From: a bacterium
GTDB lineage: Bacteria > SZUA-79 > Acidulodesulfobacterales > Acidulodesulfobacteraceae
Length of the DNA: 11,587 nt
Reading direction: 5' to 3'
NCBI GenBank assembly: GCA_021813595.1
Contig: JAKAKF010000045.1
Coordinates: 1-11,587 of the forward strand
Shown: positions 5,496 through 11,587 of the stretch, one piece after another
Numbering within the stretch: the stretch's first letter is position 1
Layout of the letters: each line of letters begins with the position of its first letter
Program-made: the position numbers and the translations under genes
Notes under the pieces: generated by a model
What the model saw: only the letters and a program-made list of their open reading frames with translations
Databases searched by the model: none
Told to the model about the DNA's origin: nothing

Positions 5496-7610
5496 ATGGA
5501 TATATTTAAGGAAACCCTGAAAACTTTCATCGTAAACGTTATTGAGGCGGAGAAAAAAATAGACGTTTCAAAGCCGCAAGCCGAAAAATTAATCAAAAAT
5601 CCGCCGGACGATTCTTTCGGCGATTATTGTTTTGCGGCTTATTATATGCAAAATTACGGATTTCAAGGCAAACCGGAAACGGCTGCCGTCGATTTATACA
5701 ATTTATGTAGCGGTCGGTTTAGCGAAATAGCAGGTCTTTTCGACAGAATAGAAATAAAAGGTGCTTACGTCAATTTTTTTGTAAAAAGAGAAATATTTGT
5801 TTCGGAAGTATTTAAGGAAGCAGTCGATTCGGGTTTCGATTACGGCAGAGACGTTCAGGAAAAACCGCTTACAGTCGTTATAGATTTTTCGTCCCCTAAT
5901 ATAGCGAAACCTTTTGGAGTCGGACACCTGCGTTCTACGGTAATAGGGATGAGTCTGTCGAAAATTTATGAATTTTGCGGACATAAAGTTATAAAGATAA
6001 ATTATCTGGGCGATTTTGGAACTCAGTTCGGAAAACTTATTGCGGCGTTTTGCCGTTACGGCGATATAAATTTTTCCGAATTTGAAAAAGACCCGGTAAA
6101 AGTTTTATACGAACTTTACGTCAGAATACACAAAGACGAACAAACCGATTTAACCGTCGAAGAAGAGGCTAAAAACAGGTTTAAAACGCTTGAAGATTTT
6201 ATGTCGGTAAATAAACGCAGTTTTGAAGAATATCTCGGCGCAATAAACGGTTTAGACGATACAATGACGAAAAATATCGATAGCGGTTTAGCCGCAGAAA
6301 CCGATGCCGCCAATGCATCGGAAAACATAATGCTTTCCGAAGAAAATAAAAATTTTTTTTGCGGGACCGCGGAGGGGCAGTATAATTTATGGAAAATTTT
6401 TAGAAAACTAAGCATAGAAGAATTTAAAAGAATTTATCAATCTATAGGAATAGAGTTCGACTCGTATGAAGGAGAAGCCGAAAGCGCGGAATTTTCAAAA
6501 GATATTAAAGAAATTTTGCTGGAAAGCGGCATAGCCGAAATAAGCGAAGGTGCAGTAATAGTGAATGTAAAAGGCATTAAAGCACCCGCCCTGATTGCTA
6601 AAAGCGACGGAACGTCCCTTTACCTTTCGAGGGATATAGTTACGGCGGTTTCTAGAATGGCAAAATATAATTTCGATAAGATGATTTACGTCGTAGGCTC
6701 CGAACAGGCCCTTCATTTCAGCCAGCTATTCGGCATATTCGGCATATTGAAAGAAGACGCCGAGAAAATAAAAGACGGTAAAAACTTTAAATATTTTGCT
6801 TCTATGATAGACGGCAGGTTGGTTCATGTAAAGTTCGGCAGAATTATCGGCATGTCGACAAGAAAAGGCAATTTAGTTTTTCTGGAAGACTATATAGAAG
6901 AAGCGCGCCTTAAAGCTCAAGAAAAACTTGAAGAAAGACTGAAAATTTTAGAAGATAATCTTTCCGCCGAAATTAACGATGCAACCAAAAAACTGACTGA
7001 AGGAATGGAAGGAATGGAAGGAATAAGAGCGGCGACGGAAAACGGTGAAAAACAAGGTTTAATTAATGAACGAAAAAAAGAGCGAACCGAAACCGAAAAG
7101 AAGCAGATATATTTAACGTCTTTAAAAGTAGGCATAGGGGCGGTTATTTTTAACGATTTAAAAACAAGACGGACTACCGACGTAAATTTTAACTGGGATA
7201 ACGTTTTGTCTTTCGAAGGTCAGACAGGACCTTATCTTCAATATACCGTTTCAAGAATAAACAGTCTTTTAAACAGACTTAGCGGAAATGAAACGAATTT
7301 AAAAAACGACGCTCAAAGTTTTTCGTTTTCAAAAAGCGATGCAGATTTTGACGATATTTTTTTGATAGCCAAACAAATTTATGGATTTAAGACGGCTCTT
7401 CATTCGGCGGTCGAGCAAAACGAGCCGTCGGTATTAAGCTCTTTTGCTTTAGACCTTGCTTCGCATTTTAACAAATATTATCAAAATTACAGGCTTATAG
7501 GCAGAGATTATAATTATTTAAAGCCTAGGATTGCAATGTTGTCCTCTGTTAAAACGGTTTTAGTTTCCGTCTTGAATCTGTTGTGTATTCCGGTTTTAGA
7601 AAAAATGTAA
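5496..7610 (+). CDS. argS: arginyl-tRNA synthetase with two insertions
   Basis: This class I synthetase charges tRNA-Arg with arginine. The N-terminal Add1-type tRNA-binding domain covers about residues 1-115. The catalytic domain has the HIGH-type signature within SSPNIAKPF-G141-V-G-H144-L-R-S-T, and the second signature is MSTRKG at 453-458 in place of KMSK, as is usual for ArgRS. The C-terminal DALR anticodon domain includes E-G-Q-T-G-P-Y-L-Q-Y and a final ALHSAVEQNEPSVLSSFALDLA segment. At 704 residues it is well above the usual 550-600. The excess lies mainly in two hydrophilic, poorly conserved stretches, about residues 236-297 and 483-541. The second includes a repeated E-G-M unit from a 9-base tandem repeat. 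All recognisable motifs are intact and in frame, so the enzyme should be functional. A TAAGGAA ribosome binding site sits 5-6 bases before the ATG. Confidence 0.93.
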   Translation: MDIFKETLKTFIVNVIEAEKKIDVSKPQAEKLIKNPPDDSFGDYCFAAYYMQNYGFQGKPETAAVDLYNLCSGRFSEIAGLFDRIEIKGAYVNFFVKREIFVSEVFKEAVDSGFDYGRDVQEKPLTVVIDFSSPNIAKPFGVGHLRSTVIGMSLSKIYEFCGHKVIKINYLGDFGTQFGKLIAAFCRYGDINFSEFEKDPVKVLYELYVRIHKDEQTDLTVEEEAKNRFKTLEDFMSVNKRSFEEYLGAINGLDDTMTKNIDSGLAAETDAANASENIMLSEENKNFFCGTAEGQYNLWKIFRKLSIEEFKRIYQSIGIEFDSYEGEAESAEFSKDIKEILLESGIAEISEGAVIVNVKGIKAPALIAKSDGTSLYLSRDIVTAVSRMAKYNFDKMIYVVGSEQALHFSQLFGIFGILKEDAEKIKDGKNFKYFASMIDGRLVHVKFGRIIGMSTRKGNLVFLEDYIEEARLKAQEKLEERLKILEDNLSAEINDATKKLTEGMEGMEGIRAATENGEKQGLINERKKERTETEKKQIYLTSLKVGIGAVIFNDLKTRRTTDVNFNWDNVLSFEGQTGPYLQYTVSRINSLLNRLSGNETNLKNDAQSFSFSKSDADFDDIFLIAKQIYGFKTALHSAVEQNEPSVLSSFALDLASHFNKYYQNYRLIGRDYNYLKPRIAMLSSVKTVLVSVLNLLCIPVLEKM
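6999..7025 (+). repeat. 9-base tandem repeat inside argS
   Basis: GAAGGAATG occurs at 6999-7007 and 7008-7016, followed by GAAGGAATA at 7017-7025. The unit is a multiple of three, so copy number can change without breaking the frame. It encodes E-G-M/E-G-M/E-G-I from residue 502, within an insertion that other ArgRS proteins lack. Confidence 0.85.
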
Positions 7611-7614
7611 TTTT

Positions 7615-7653
7615 AAAAAAAGTGTCAAACAAAATAATAGAAAAAGGTGTCAA
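7615..7653 (+). repeat. partial arm copies beside hairpin copy 2
   Basis: Directly left of copy 2 are two incomplete outer ends of the same element. AAAAAAAGTGTCAAA starts at 7615, and AGAAAAAGGTGTCA lies at 7639-7652. The latter is repeated head to tail at 7653-7666, where the full element begins. No matching fragments are seen on the right side, where oppD starts. They may be remains of earlier copies or slipped duplications of the arm end. Confidence 0.65.
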
Positions 7654-7744
7654 GAAAAAGGTGTCAGATTTTATTTTACGCATATAAAAAAAGAAACAAT
7701 TAAAGGTAAAATATTTTGCGTAAAATTAATCTGACATCTTTTTC
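7654..7744. repeat. hairpin repeat element, copy 2
   Basis: The left arm is 7654-7682 and the right arm 7717-7744, around a 34-base loop. The arms match copy 1 except that the left arm has GATTTTATTTTA where the right arm complement has GATTAATTTTA (one extra base and one change), and the right arm has GACATC where the others have GACACC. The loop (AAAAAGAAACAATTAAAGG...) resembles that of copy 1. It lies between argS and oppD, which are read in the same direction, and ends two bases before the annotated oppD ATG. It may end argS transcription, with TCTTTTTCT after the stem, and would also place a hairpin against the oppD start. Confidence 0.83.
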
Positions 7745-7746
7745 TA

Positions 7747-8784
7747 ATGGTTTTTTATATGGGCTTAGAGATAAATAACTTAACAGTCGAATTATGCGCG
7801 GGTAAAGACGAAAACGAGTGCATCAACGTGGTCGATTCTATATTTTTATCGGTCGATGAAGGCGAAGTAGTATCTATAGTAGGCGAATCCGGCAGCGGTA
7901 AATCTTTTTTGGGCTTATCTATTTTGAAACTTAATCCGCAGGGCGTTTCAAAAATAGTTTCAGGAGAAATTAAAATAAAGTGTAAATCTCAGGATAGCGA
8001 GAAGGATATTTTAAAGCTTAAGCCCGACGAGTTAACGGATGTGCGCGGTAAAATTATATCAATGATATTTCAGGATCCCAATACGTCTTTAAATCCCGTA
8101 ATGAAAATAGGAGAACAAATAACCGAAGCAATTTTAGTCCATAAAAAAATGTCAAAAAAAGAGGCAAAAGACATTGCCGTTAAATATTTAAATTATATGA
8201 ATATAGACGGGCTTGCAAGATTTAATTCTTATCCATACGAGCTTTCCGGCGGCATGCGCCAGAGAGTTATGATAGCTATGGCTATGGTGCTTAATCCGTG
8301 TTTTTTGATAGCCGACGAGCCTACGACTGCTTTAGACGTAACTACGTCGCTTCAGGTTTTAAAATTAATTAAAGAAATAAAAGAAAAATCCAACGTCGGT
8401 ATTATTTTTATAACGCACGACCTTACCGTCGCAAGAAGCATTTCCGACAGGACTTACGTATTTTATGCAGGGCAGATAATGGAATCGGGCAATACCGAAA
8501 ATATAATAAGCAATCCCGCCCATCCTTATACTATTTCTTTAATAAAAAGTATTCCGTCTCTTTCTCCGGATTATGTTCCAAAGCAGAAACTTTTTAACAT
8601 AAGCGGTTATTTGACCAAAGACGATTTTAAAAAAGGGAAATGCAGATTTTATTCCAGATGTTTTAAGAGAGACGACGCCTGTTTAAACGATATAGCTTTA
8701 AGAAATTTTAGGGATTCCGAAAATGCCGGAAAATACGGGCGCGACATAAGATGTATAAAATTTAATTCCGGCGGCGCAAAATGA
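7747..8784 (+). CDS. oppD: oligopeptide/dipeptide ABC transporter ATPase (OppD/DppD)
   Basis: The protein has 345 residues from the first ATG. Walker A is G46-E-S-G-S-G-K-S53, the Q-loop lies in [12 protein letters not shown], the ABC signature is L166-S-G-G-M, Walker B is FLIAD190-E191-P and the H-loop histidine is H224. The C-terminal oligopeptide-transporter tail follows the HPYT segment and keeps four cysteines, C299-x5-C305-x6-C312-x23-C336, the set that binds an iron-sulfur cluster in studied OppD/DppD proteins. It energises uptake of peptides or similar solutes (some relatives take up nickel or other substrates) together with OppF and two permeases, none of which are next to it here. 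Start choice is unclear: ATG at 7747 directly follows a hairpin repeat and ATG at 7759 ([10 protein letters not shown]) fits the family alignment better. Neither has a visible ribosome binding site. It overlaps oppF by 4 bases (ATGA). Confidence 0.9.
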   Translation: MVFYMGLEINNLTVELCAGKDENECINVVDSIFLSVDEGEVVSIVGESGSGKSFLGLSILKLNPQGVSKIVSGEIKIKCKSQDSEKDILKLKPDELTDVRGKIISMIFQDPNTSLNPVMKIGEQITEAILVHKKMSKKEAKDIAVKYLNYMNIDGLARFNSYPYELSGGMRQRVMIAMAMVLNPCFLIADEPTTALDVTTSLQVLKLIKEIKEKSNVGIIFITHDLTVARSISDRTYVFYAGQIMESGNTENIISNPAHPYTISLIKSIPSLSPDYVPKQKLFNISGYLTKDDFKKGKCRFYSRCFKRDDACLNDIALRNFRDSENAGKYGRDIRCIKFNSGGAK

Positions 8785-9605
8785 AATCAAATATGGAAAA
8801 CAACGTAATTTTATCGGTTTCCGACATTTCCAAACATTATAAGTATTATAAAACGCTATTCGATATAAAAAAGAACGTTATAAAAGCGGTTGACGGCGTT
8901 TCGTTCGATGTTTATAAAAATGAAATATTTGCAGTAGTCGGGGAAACCGGATGCGGAAAATCGACCCTTTCTAAGTTAATTTTAGGCCTGACGGAAAAAA
9001 CTTCCGGCGAGATATATTTTAAAGGCGAAATTCTGGATTATAAAAATAAAAAAAAAGATTTCAGGAAAAAGATACAGATACTTTTTCAAGACCCTTATTC
9101 GTCATTAAATCCAAAAAAGAAGATATATAAAATAATATCTTATCCTGCAGTCAGAAACGACATTATAAAGAATAAAAAGAAAGACAGGATGGAATTTGCC
9201 GCAGAACAGCTTAAGGTAGTAGGATTGCCTGAAACAATAGCTTTAAGCTATCCGCATATGCTTTCCGGCGGACAGAGGCAGAGGGTGGGAATAGCAAGAT
9301 GCCTGTCGGTTCGTCCGGAACTGCTTATACTCGACGAGCCGGTGTCTGCCCTGGACGTTTCCGTTTCCGCTCAGATTTTAAACCTGCTCATGGATTTAAA
9401 AAACGAAACCGGCATGAGCTATATATTTATTACCCACGATTTAAAATTGGTCAGGCACCTTGCAGACAGGGTATGCGTTATGTACGGCGGAAAAATAATG
9501 GAGATTGCCGAAACGGACGATTTTTTTAAAAATCCGTCGCATCCTTATTCTAAATCTCTTCTTGAATCTATGTCTTTTTTGACCTCTACTCGTCGGAATC
9601 TTTAA
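8781..9605 (+). CDS. oppF: oligopeptide/dipeptide ABC transporter ATPase (OppF/DppF), short C-terminus
   Basis: The protein has 274 residues, with Walker A G54-E-T-G-C-G-K-S61, Q-loop ILFQDPYSSLNP, signature L161-S-G-G-Q, Walker B LILD185-E186-P and H-loop H219. FKNPSHPYSKSLLES marks the HPY helix typical of the OppF group. It pairs with OppD as the second ATPase of a heterodimer in the inner membrane transporter. The protein stops about ten residues after the HPY helix, so it lacks the roughly 40-50 residue C-terminal cysteine-containing tail that most OppD/OppF proteins carry; the ATPase core is complete. The ATG overlaps the oppD stop (ATGA), so translation is probably coupled. The last 20 bases overlap the 3' end of the convergent dksA. 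Confidence 0.88.
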   Translation: MKSNMENNVILSVSDISKHYKYYKTLFDIKKNVIKAVDGVSFDVYKNEIFAVVGETGCGKSTLSKLILGLTEKTSGEIYFKGEILDYKNKKKDFRKKIQILFQDPYSSLNPKKKIYKIISYPAVRNDIIKNKKKDRMEFAAEQLKVVGLPETIALSYPHMLSGGQRQRVGIARCLSVRPELLILDEPVSALDVSVSAQILNLLMDLKNETGMSYIFITHDLKLVRHLADRVCVMYGGKIMEIAETDDFFKNPSHPYSKSLLESMSFLTSTRRNL

Positions 9606-10065
9606 AGGTTTCGTCGTCGTTTATTAAAGAAAGCGTATTCAGGTGGTCGATATAATCTTCGTTTAACTGCTTCTTTTCTTCTTCTTCCGCTTTAGACTGA
9701 CAGTTTATGCATAAGTTGGAATAAGGTATTATTTTTAATCTTTTCTTTGAAATAGGTTCGCCGCATTCGTCGCATATGCCGTATGTTCCTTCTTTAATTT
9801 TCAAAAGCGCATTGTCTATTTCCCTGACTTTTTTCCTTTCTCTGTCCCCAAGCATATACATAAGCTCCCGGTCCCTTTCGCTGGAAGCGATGTCGTAATT
9901 ATCGCCGCGGTATTCCGTCGAGTCTTTTGAAGAACCTTCCTTTATGCCGGCATCTATTTCCTTAAAAATATCTTTTTTCATTTTTATTAGTACTTTTTTT
10001 GCCGATTCTATTTCTGCTTTTGAAAATGAGTGTTCGTCTTTATTTTCTTTATCCGTATTTTTCAT
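9586..10065 (-). CDS. dksA: DksA/TraR family zinc-finger transcription factor
   Basis: This 159-residue protein has an N-terminal coiled-coil region (about residues 14-90) whose tip carries D55-N-Y-D58-I-A60. That is the DxxDxA motif that reaches RNA polymerase's active centre in DksA. The zinc finger follows: C98-D-E-C101-G, then C119-I-N-C122, in the YGICDECGEPI...LCINCQ form. DksA binds in the RNA polymerase secondary channel and works with ppGpp to retune rRNA and amino acid promoters. The four-cysteine finger and the intact tip argue for true DksA-like function rather than a short TraR relative. A C-terminal extension after the finger (EEEEKKQLNEDYID... to DSDE) is acidic. GGAGG 7 bases before the ATG is the strongest ribosome binding site in the window. 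Its 3' end overlaps oppF by 20 bases, with no room for a separate terminator. Confidence 0.9.
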   Translation of the reverse strand: MKNTDKENKDEHSFSKAEIESAKKVLIKMKKDIFKEIDAGIKEGSSKDSTEYRGDNYDIASSERDRELMYMLGDRERKKVREIDNALLKIKEGTYGICDECGEPISKKRLKIIPYSNLCINCQSKAEEEEKKQLNEDYIDHLNTLSLINDDETFKDSDE

Positions 10066-10180
10066 AAACGATTCCTCCGATATTATTTGTCAAAAATGTG
10101 TGAATAGTATATATTTAATTAAATATAAATGCAAGATTAAAACTTTAATACTGCAATAGAACAACAAAAACATTCCCTAA

Positions 10181-10191
10181 TATGCTATAAT
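10181..10191 (+). promoter_or_regulatory. candidate extended -10 promoter upstream of dgt
   Basis: TATGCTATAAT contains a perfect TATAAT (10186-10191) preceded by TG one base upstream, the extended -10 form that can act without a -35 box; no good -35 is present. It points rightward to dgt. If used, transcription would begin near 10198, just before the hairpin elements at 10211-10366, giving a leader of about 190 bases with a strong hairpin. Confidence 0.4.
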
Positions 10192-10210
10192 GACTAAAAA
10201 AATATTTAAT

Positions 10211-10366
10211 AAAAAGGTGTCGGATTAATTTGGAAAAAGGTGTCAGATTAATTTTACGCACATCTTTTATATTTCATTGTTTCTTTTTGTATGCGTAAAA
10301 TAAAATCTGACACCTTTTTCCGTAAAATATTTTACTTGACAATAACACGGTTGCTGACACCTTTTT
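10211..10366. repeat. older, interrupted hairpin element around copy 3
   Basis: Outside copy 3 lie a second left end and a second right end of the same family. AAAAAGGTGTCGGATTAATT starts at 10211, and the stretch 10322-10366 finishes GCTGACACCTTTTT. The outer pair AAAAAGGTGTC (10211-10221) and GACACCTTTTT (10356-10366) are perfect inverted repeats. GTAAAATATTTTAC at 10322-10335 is a perfect palindrome that resembles the inner part of copy 2 (GTAAAATATTTTGC). The simplest reading is an older, decayed copy into which copy 3 inserted. Together with copy 3 it fills roughly half of the 325-base gap between dksA and dgt; the remainder is plain AT-rich sequence apart from a GC-rich patch just before dgt. 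Confidence 0.55.
10232..10321. repeat. hairpin repeat element, copy 3 (inverted relative to copy 2)
   Basis: The left arm is 10232-10260 and the right arm 10292-10321, around a 31-base loop. The left arm has the GATTAATTTTA form and the right arm complement the GATTTTATTTTA form, the mirror of copy 2. The loop read on the minus strand (ACAAAAAGAAACAATGAAAT...AAAAGATG) lines up with the loops of copies 1 and 2, confirming that this copy is in the opposite orientation. It sits between the divergent dksA and dgt, in the probable dgt leader. Confidence 0.85.
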
Positions 10367-10390
10367 AATTTTTAGCGGGGGCGGCGCTTG

Positions 10391-11587
10391 ATGTTAGAAG
10401 AAAGAGTATTCGATTACGGATATGCCGATAAGGAAAAAAAGGAAAAAGGGATAAGGTCTCCTTTTCAAATCGACAGGGACAGGATAATACATTCCAGCGC
10501 GTTCAGAAGGATGAGGAATAAAACCCAGGTTTTCGGAGTTTTTACGCTGGATTATTACAGGACGAGACTTACGCATTCTCTGGAAGTATCGCAAATAGCA
10601 AGAGCATTAACGTCTATTTTGAATAAAAAATACGGTTTAAGTATAGATTTAGACCTTATAGAAGCCGTTTCGCTGGCCCACGATATTGGACACCCGCCTT
10701 TCGGGCATCTCGGCGAATATATTATAAACGAAGAGTTAAAGAAAGCTACGGACTGGAAACTAGGATTCGAAGCTAATGCCCAAAATATCAGGATACTTAA
10801 TTTTCTCGAAAAAAAGTTTTACGATTCAAAAAACAATAAAATATACGGAATTAATCCTTCTCTTAAGACCATAGACGGAATTTTAAAATATAAGATGCCA
10901 TATTCCCTGTCCGATAAAAACAAGCATTTTATTTACGACGACGATATATTTATACTCGAAAAACTCCACGGAAAAGATTTTGTAAATTATCTGAGTAAAT
11001 ATTCCCGTTTTTTTAACGATAAAAAAAATAAAACCGCCAAAGATAAATTTTTTGAATTTTCAAGATGCATTGAATGTCAGATATTAAACGCCGCCGACGA
11101 TATCGCTTATGCCACGCACGACATAGAAGACGGGGTAGAATCTAAGCTCATAAATATAGGCGGGCATTTCAAAGTAAACAAATATCTTAGAGAAAGCGAC
11201 CGCTTTTTGAAAGATTCTACCGAAACAATTAATACCATGACCGAACGGGTCGATAATTTCTTTTTTAAATTAAGAAATATTTTTAATATTCCGGAAAACA
11301 AAAAATTTGAAAAAGGGACGTATTGCTCCGAAAATATTAAGGGAATTAAACATAGCGAAACAGCCGATAAACAAGAAGCAAAAGACCGGACTATGCATCA
11401 CATAAAAGTCAAGACCGACCTTAAGGAGTTTTTTTCTAACTATATTTCAAAGTTTATTTTAAATATAGATTTAGAAGAAAGAAGAGGAGGAGTTAAAAAA
11501 TTAAAATCTAAATCGGATAATTTTTTACTCGATATGCCCTTAAACTATAACGACGATTCTTACAAATATTCGTTAATTTGGAAAAAC
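10391..11587 (+). CDS. dgt: HD-domain dNTP triphosphohydrolase (dGTPase-like), 3' end outside window
   Basis: The first 399 codons are open to the window edge without a stop. The N-terminal half is strongly dGTPase-like: IRSPFQIDRDRIIHSSAFRR, then K-T-Q-V-F, then YRTRLTH62-S-L-E-V, then the HD pair AH97-D98-I-G-H101-PPFGH. These are followed by FEANAQNIRIL, a GIL-K-Y segment and NAAD236-D237-IAYATHDIEDG, completing the HD...D metal site. These enzymes split dNTPs into deoxynucleoside and triphosphate and help control dNTP pools. The rapid match at both ends of the HD core leaves little doubt about family, but nucleotide preference is not readable. The ATG at 10391 is chosen for the normal family N-terminus. 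It is preceded by GGGGG at 10377-10381, a passable but atypical ribosome binding site. Residues from about 290 on are lysine-rich and less conserved. Confidence 0.9.
   Translation, partial: MLEERVFDYGYADKEKKEKGIRSPFQIDRDRIIHSSAFRRMRNKTQVFGVFTLDYYRTRLTHSLEVSQIARALTSILNKKYGLSIDLDLIEAVSLAHDIGHPPFGHLGEYIINEELKKATDWKLGFEANAQNIRILNFLEKKFYDSKNNKIYGINPSLKTIDGILKYKMPYSLSDKNKHFIYDDDIFILEKLHGKDFVNYLSKYSRFFNDKKNKTAKDKFFEFSRCIECQILNAADDIAYATHDIEDGVESKLINIGGHFKVNKYLRESDRFLKDSTETINTMTERVDNFFFKLRNIFNIPENKKFEKGTYCSENIKGIKHSETADKQEAKDRTMHHIKVKTDLKEFFSNYISKFILNIDLEERRGGVKKLKSKSDNFLLDMPLNYNDDSYKYSLIWKN

Noticed and set aside
5913..5930. GVGH instead of HxGH in ArgRS as a dead active site
   Set aside because: In the SSPNIAKPF-type ArgRS group the first histidine of HIGH is often replaced, and all other motifs are intact.
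5703..7135. Four antisense open frames opposite argS (72-99 codons)
   Set aside because: They mirror the codon structure of a well-supported argS, show no family signature and have no ribosome binding sites.
10336..10341. Perfect TTGACA as a dgt promoter -35 box
   Set aside because: No acceptable -10 sequence occurs 16-18 bases downstream; that place holds the outer end of the hairpin element.
4098..10366. The repeated arms considered as a CRISPR array
   Set aside because: The repeats are inverted, lie kilobases apart and have similar loops rather than unique spacers; no cas gene is present.

Overview
The window is a gene-dense, AT-rich stretch of bacterial chromosome made mostly of housekeeping genes. 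A secreted DsbA-like thiol oxidoreductase, a four-cysteine DksA/TraR protein, a DivIVA-domain protein paired with YggT, and two rubredoxins together suggest an anaerobic or microaerobic Gram-negative bacterium, possibly of the deltaproteobacterial/Desulfobacterota sphere. That placement is a guess from gene content and base composition. No rRNA, tRNA, CRISPR array, transposase gene or phage gene was seen.

Left part (1-1396, minus strand): the start of a B12-binding radical SAM-type protein cut by the window edge, then divIVA and yggT (envelope growth and division). Divergent from these is polX (repair DNA polymerase X with a PHP nuclease domain), which overlaps thiD (thiamin pyrimidine kinase) by 4 bases. 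Middle (4196-5326, minus strand): a redox cluster of a secreted DsbA-like protein and two tandem rubredoxins. The second rubredoxin is only 59 residues long and lacks the usual glycines after its metal-binding CxxC pairs. Then on the plus strand: argS, enlarged by two insertions, and an oppD-oppF ATPase pair with no permease genes beside it. OppF is short, and its end overlaps the end of the convergent dksA. The window closes inside dgt, an HD-domain dNTP triphosphohydrolase.

The most notable non-coding content is a family of about 90-base hairpin elements, in three full copies at 4098-4191, 7654-7744 and 10232-10321. Each has about 28-base arms (outer end GAAAAAGGTGTCAG, inner end TTTTACGCA) around an approximately 31-34 base loop that is itself similar between copies. 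Copy 3 is inverted relative to copy 2. Extra arm fragments beside copies 2 and 3 suggest repeated or nested insertion. All copies lie between genes: between converging genes (thiD/dsbA-like), directly before the oppD start codon, and in the leader of dgt. They look like non-autonomous mobile elements (REPIN- or MITE-like), and copy 1 is likely also a two-way terminator. I found no convincing new multi-gene system; the repeat family is the best lead.
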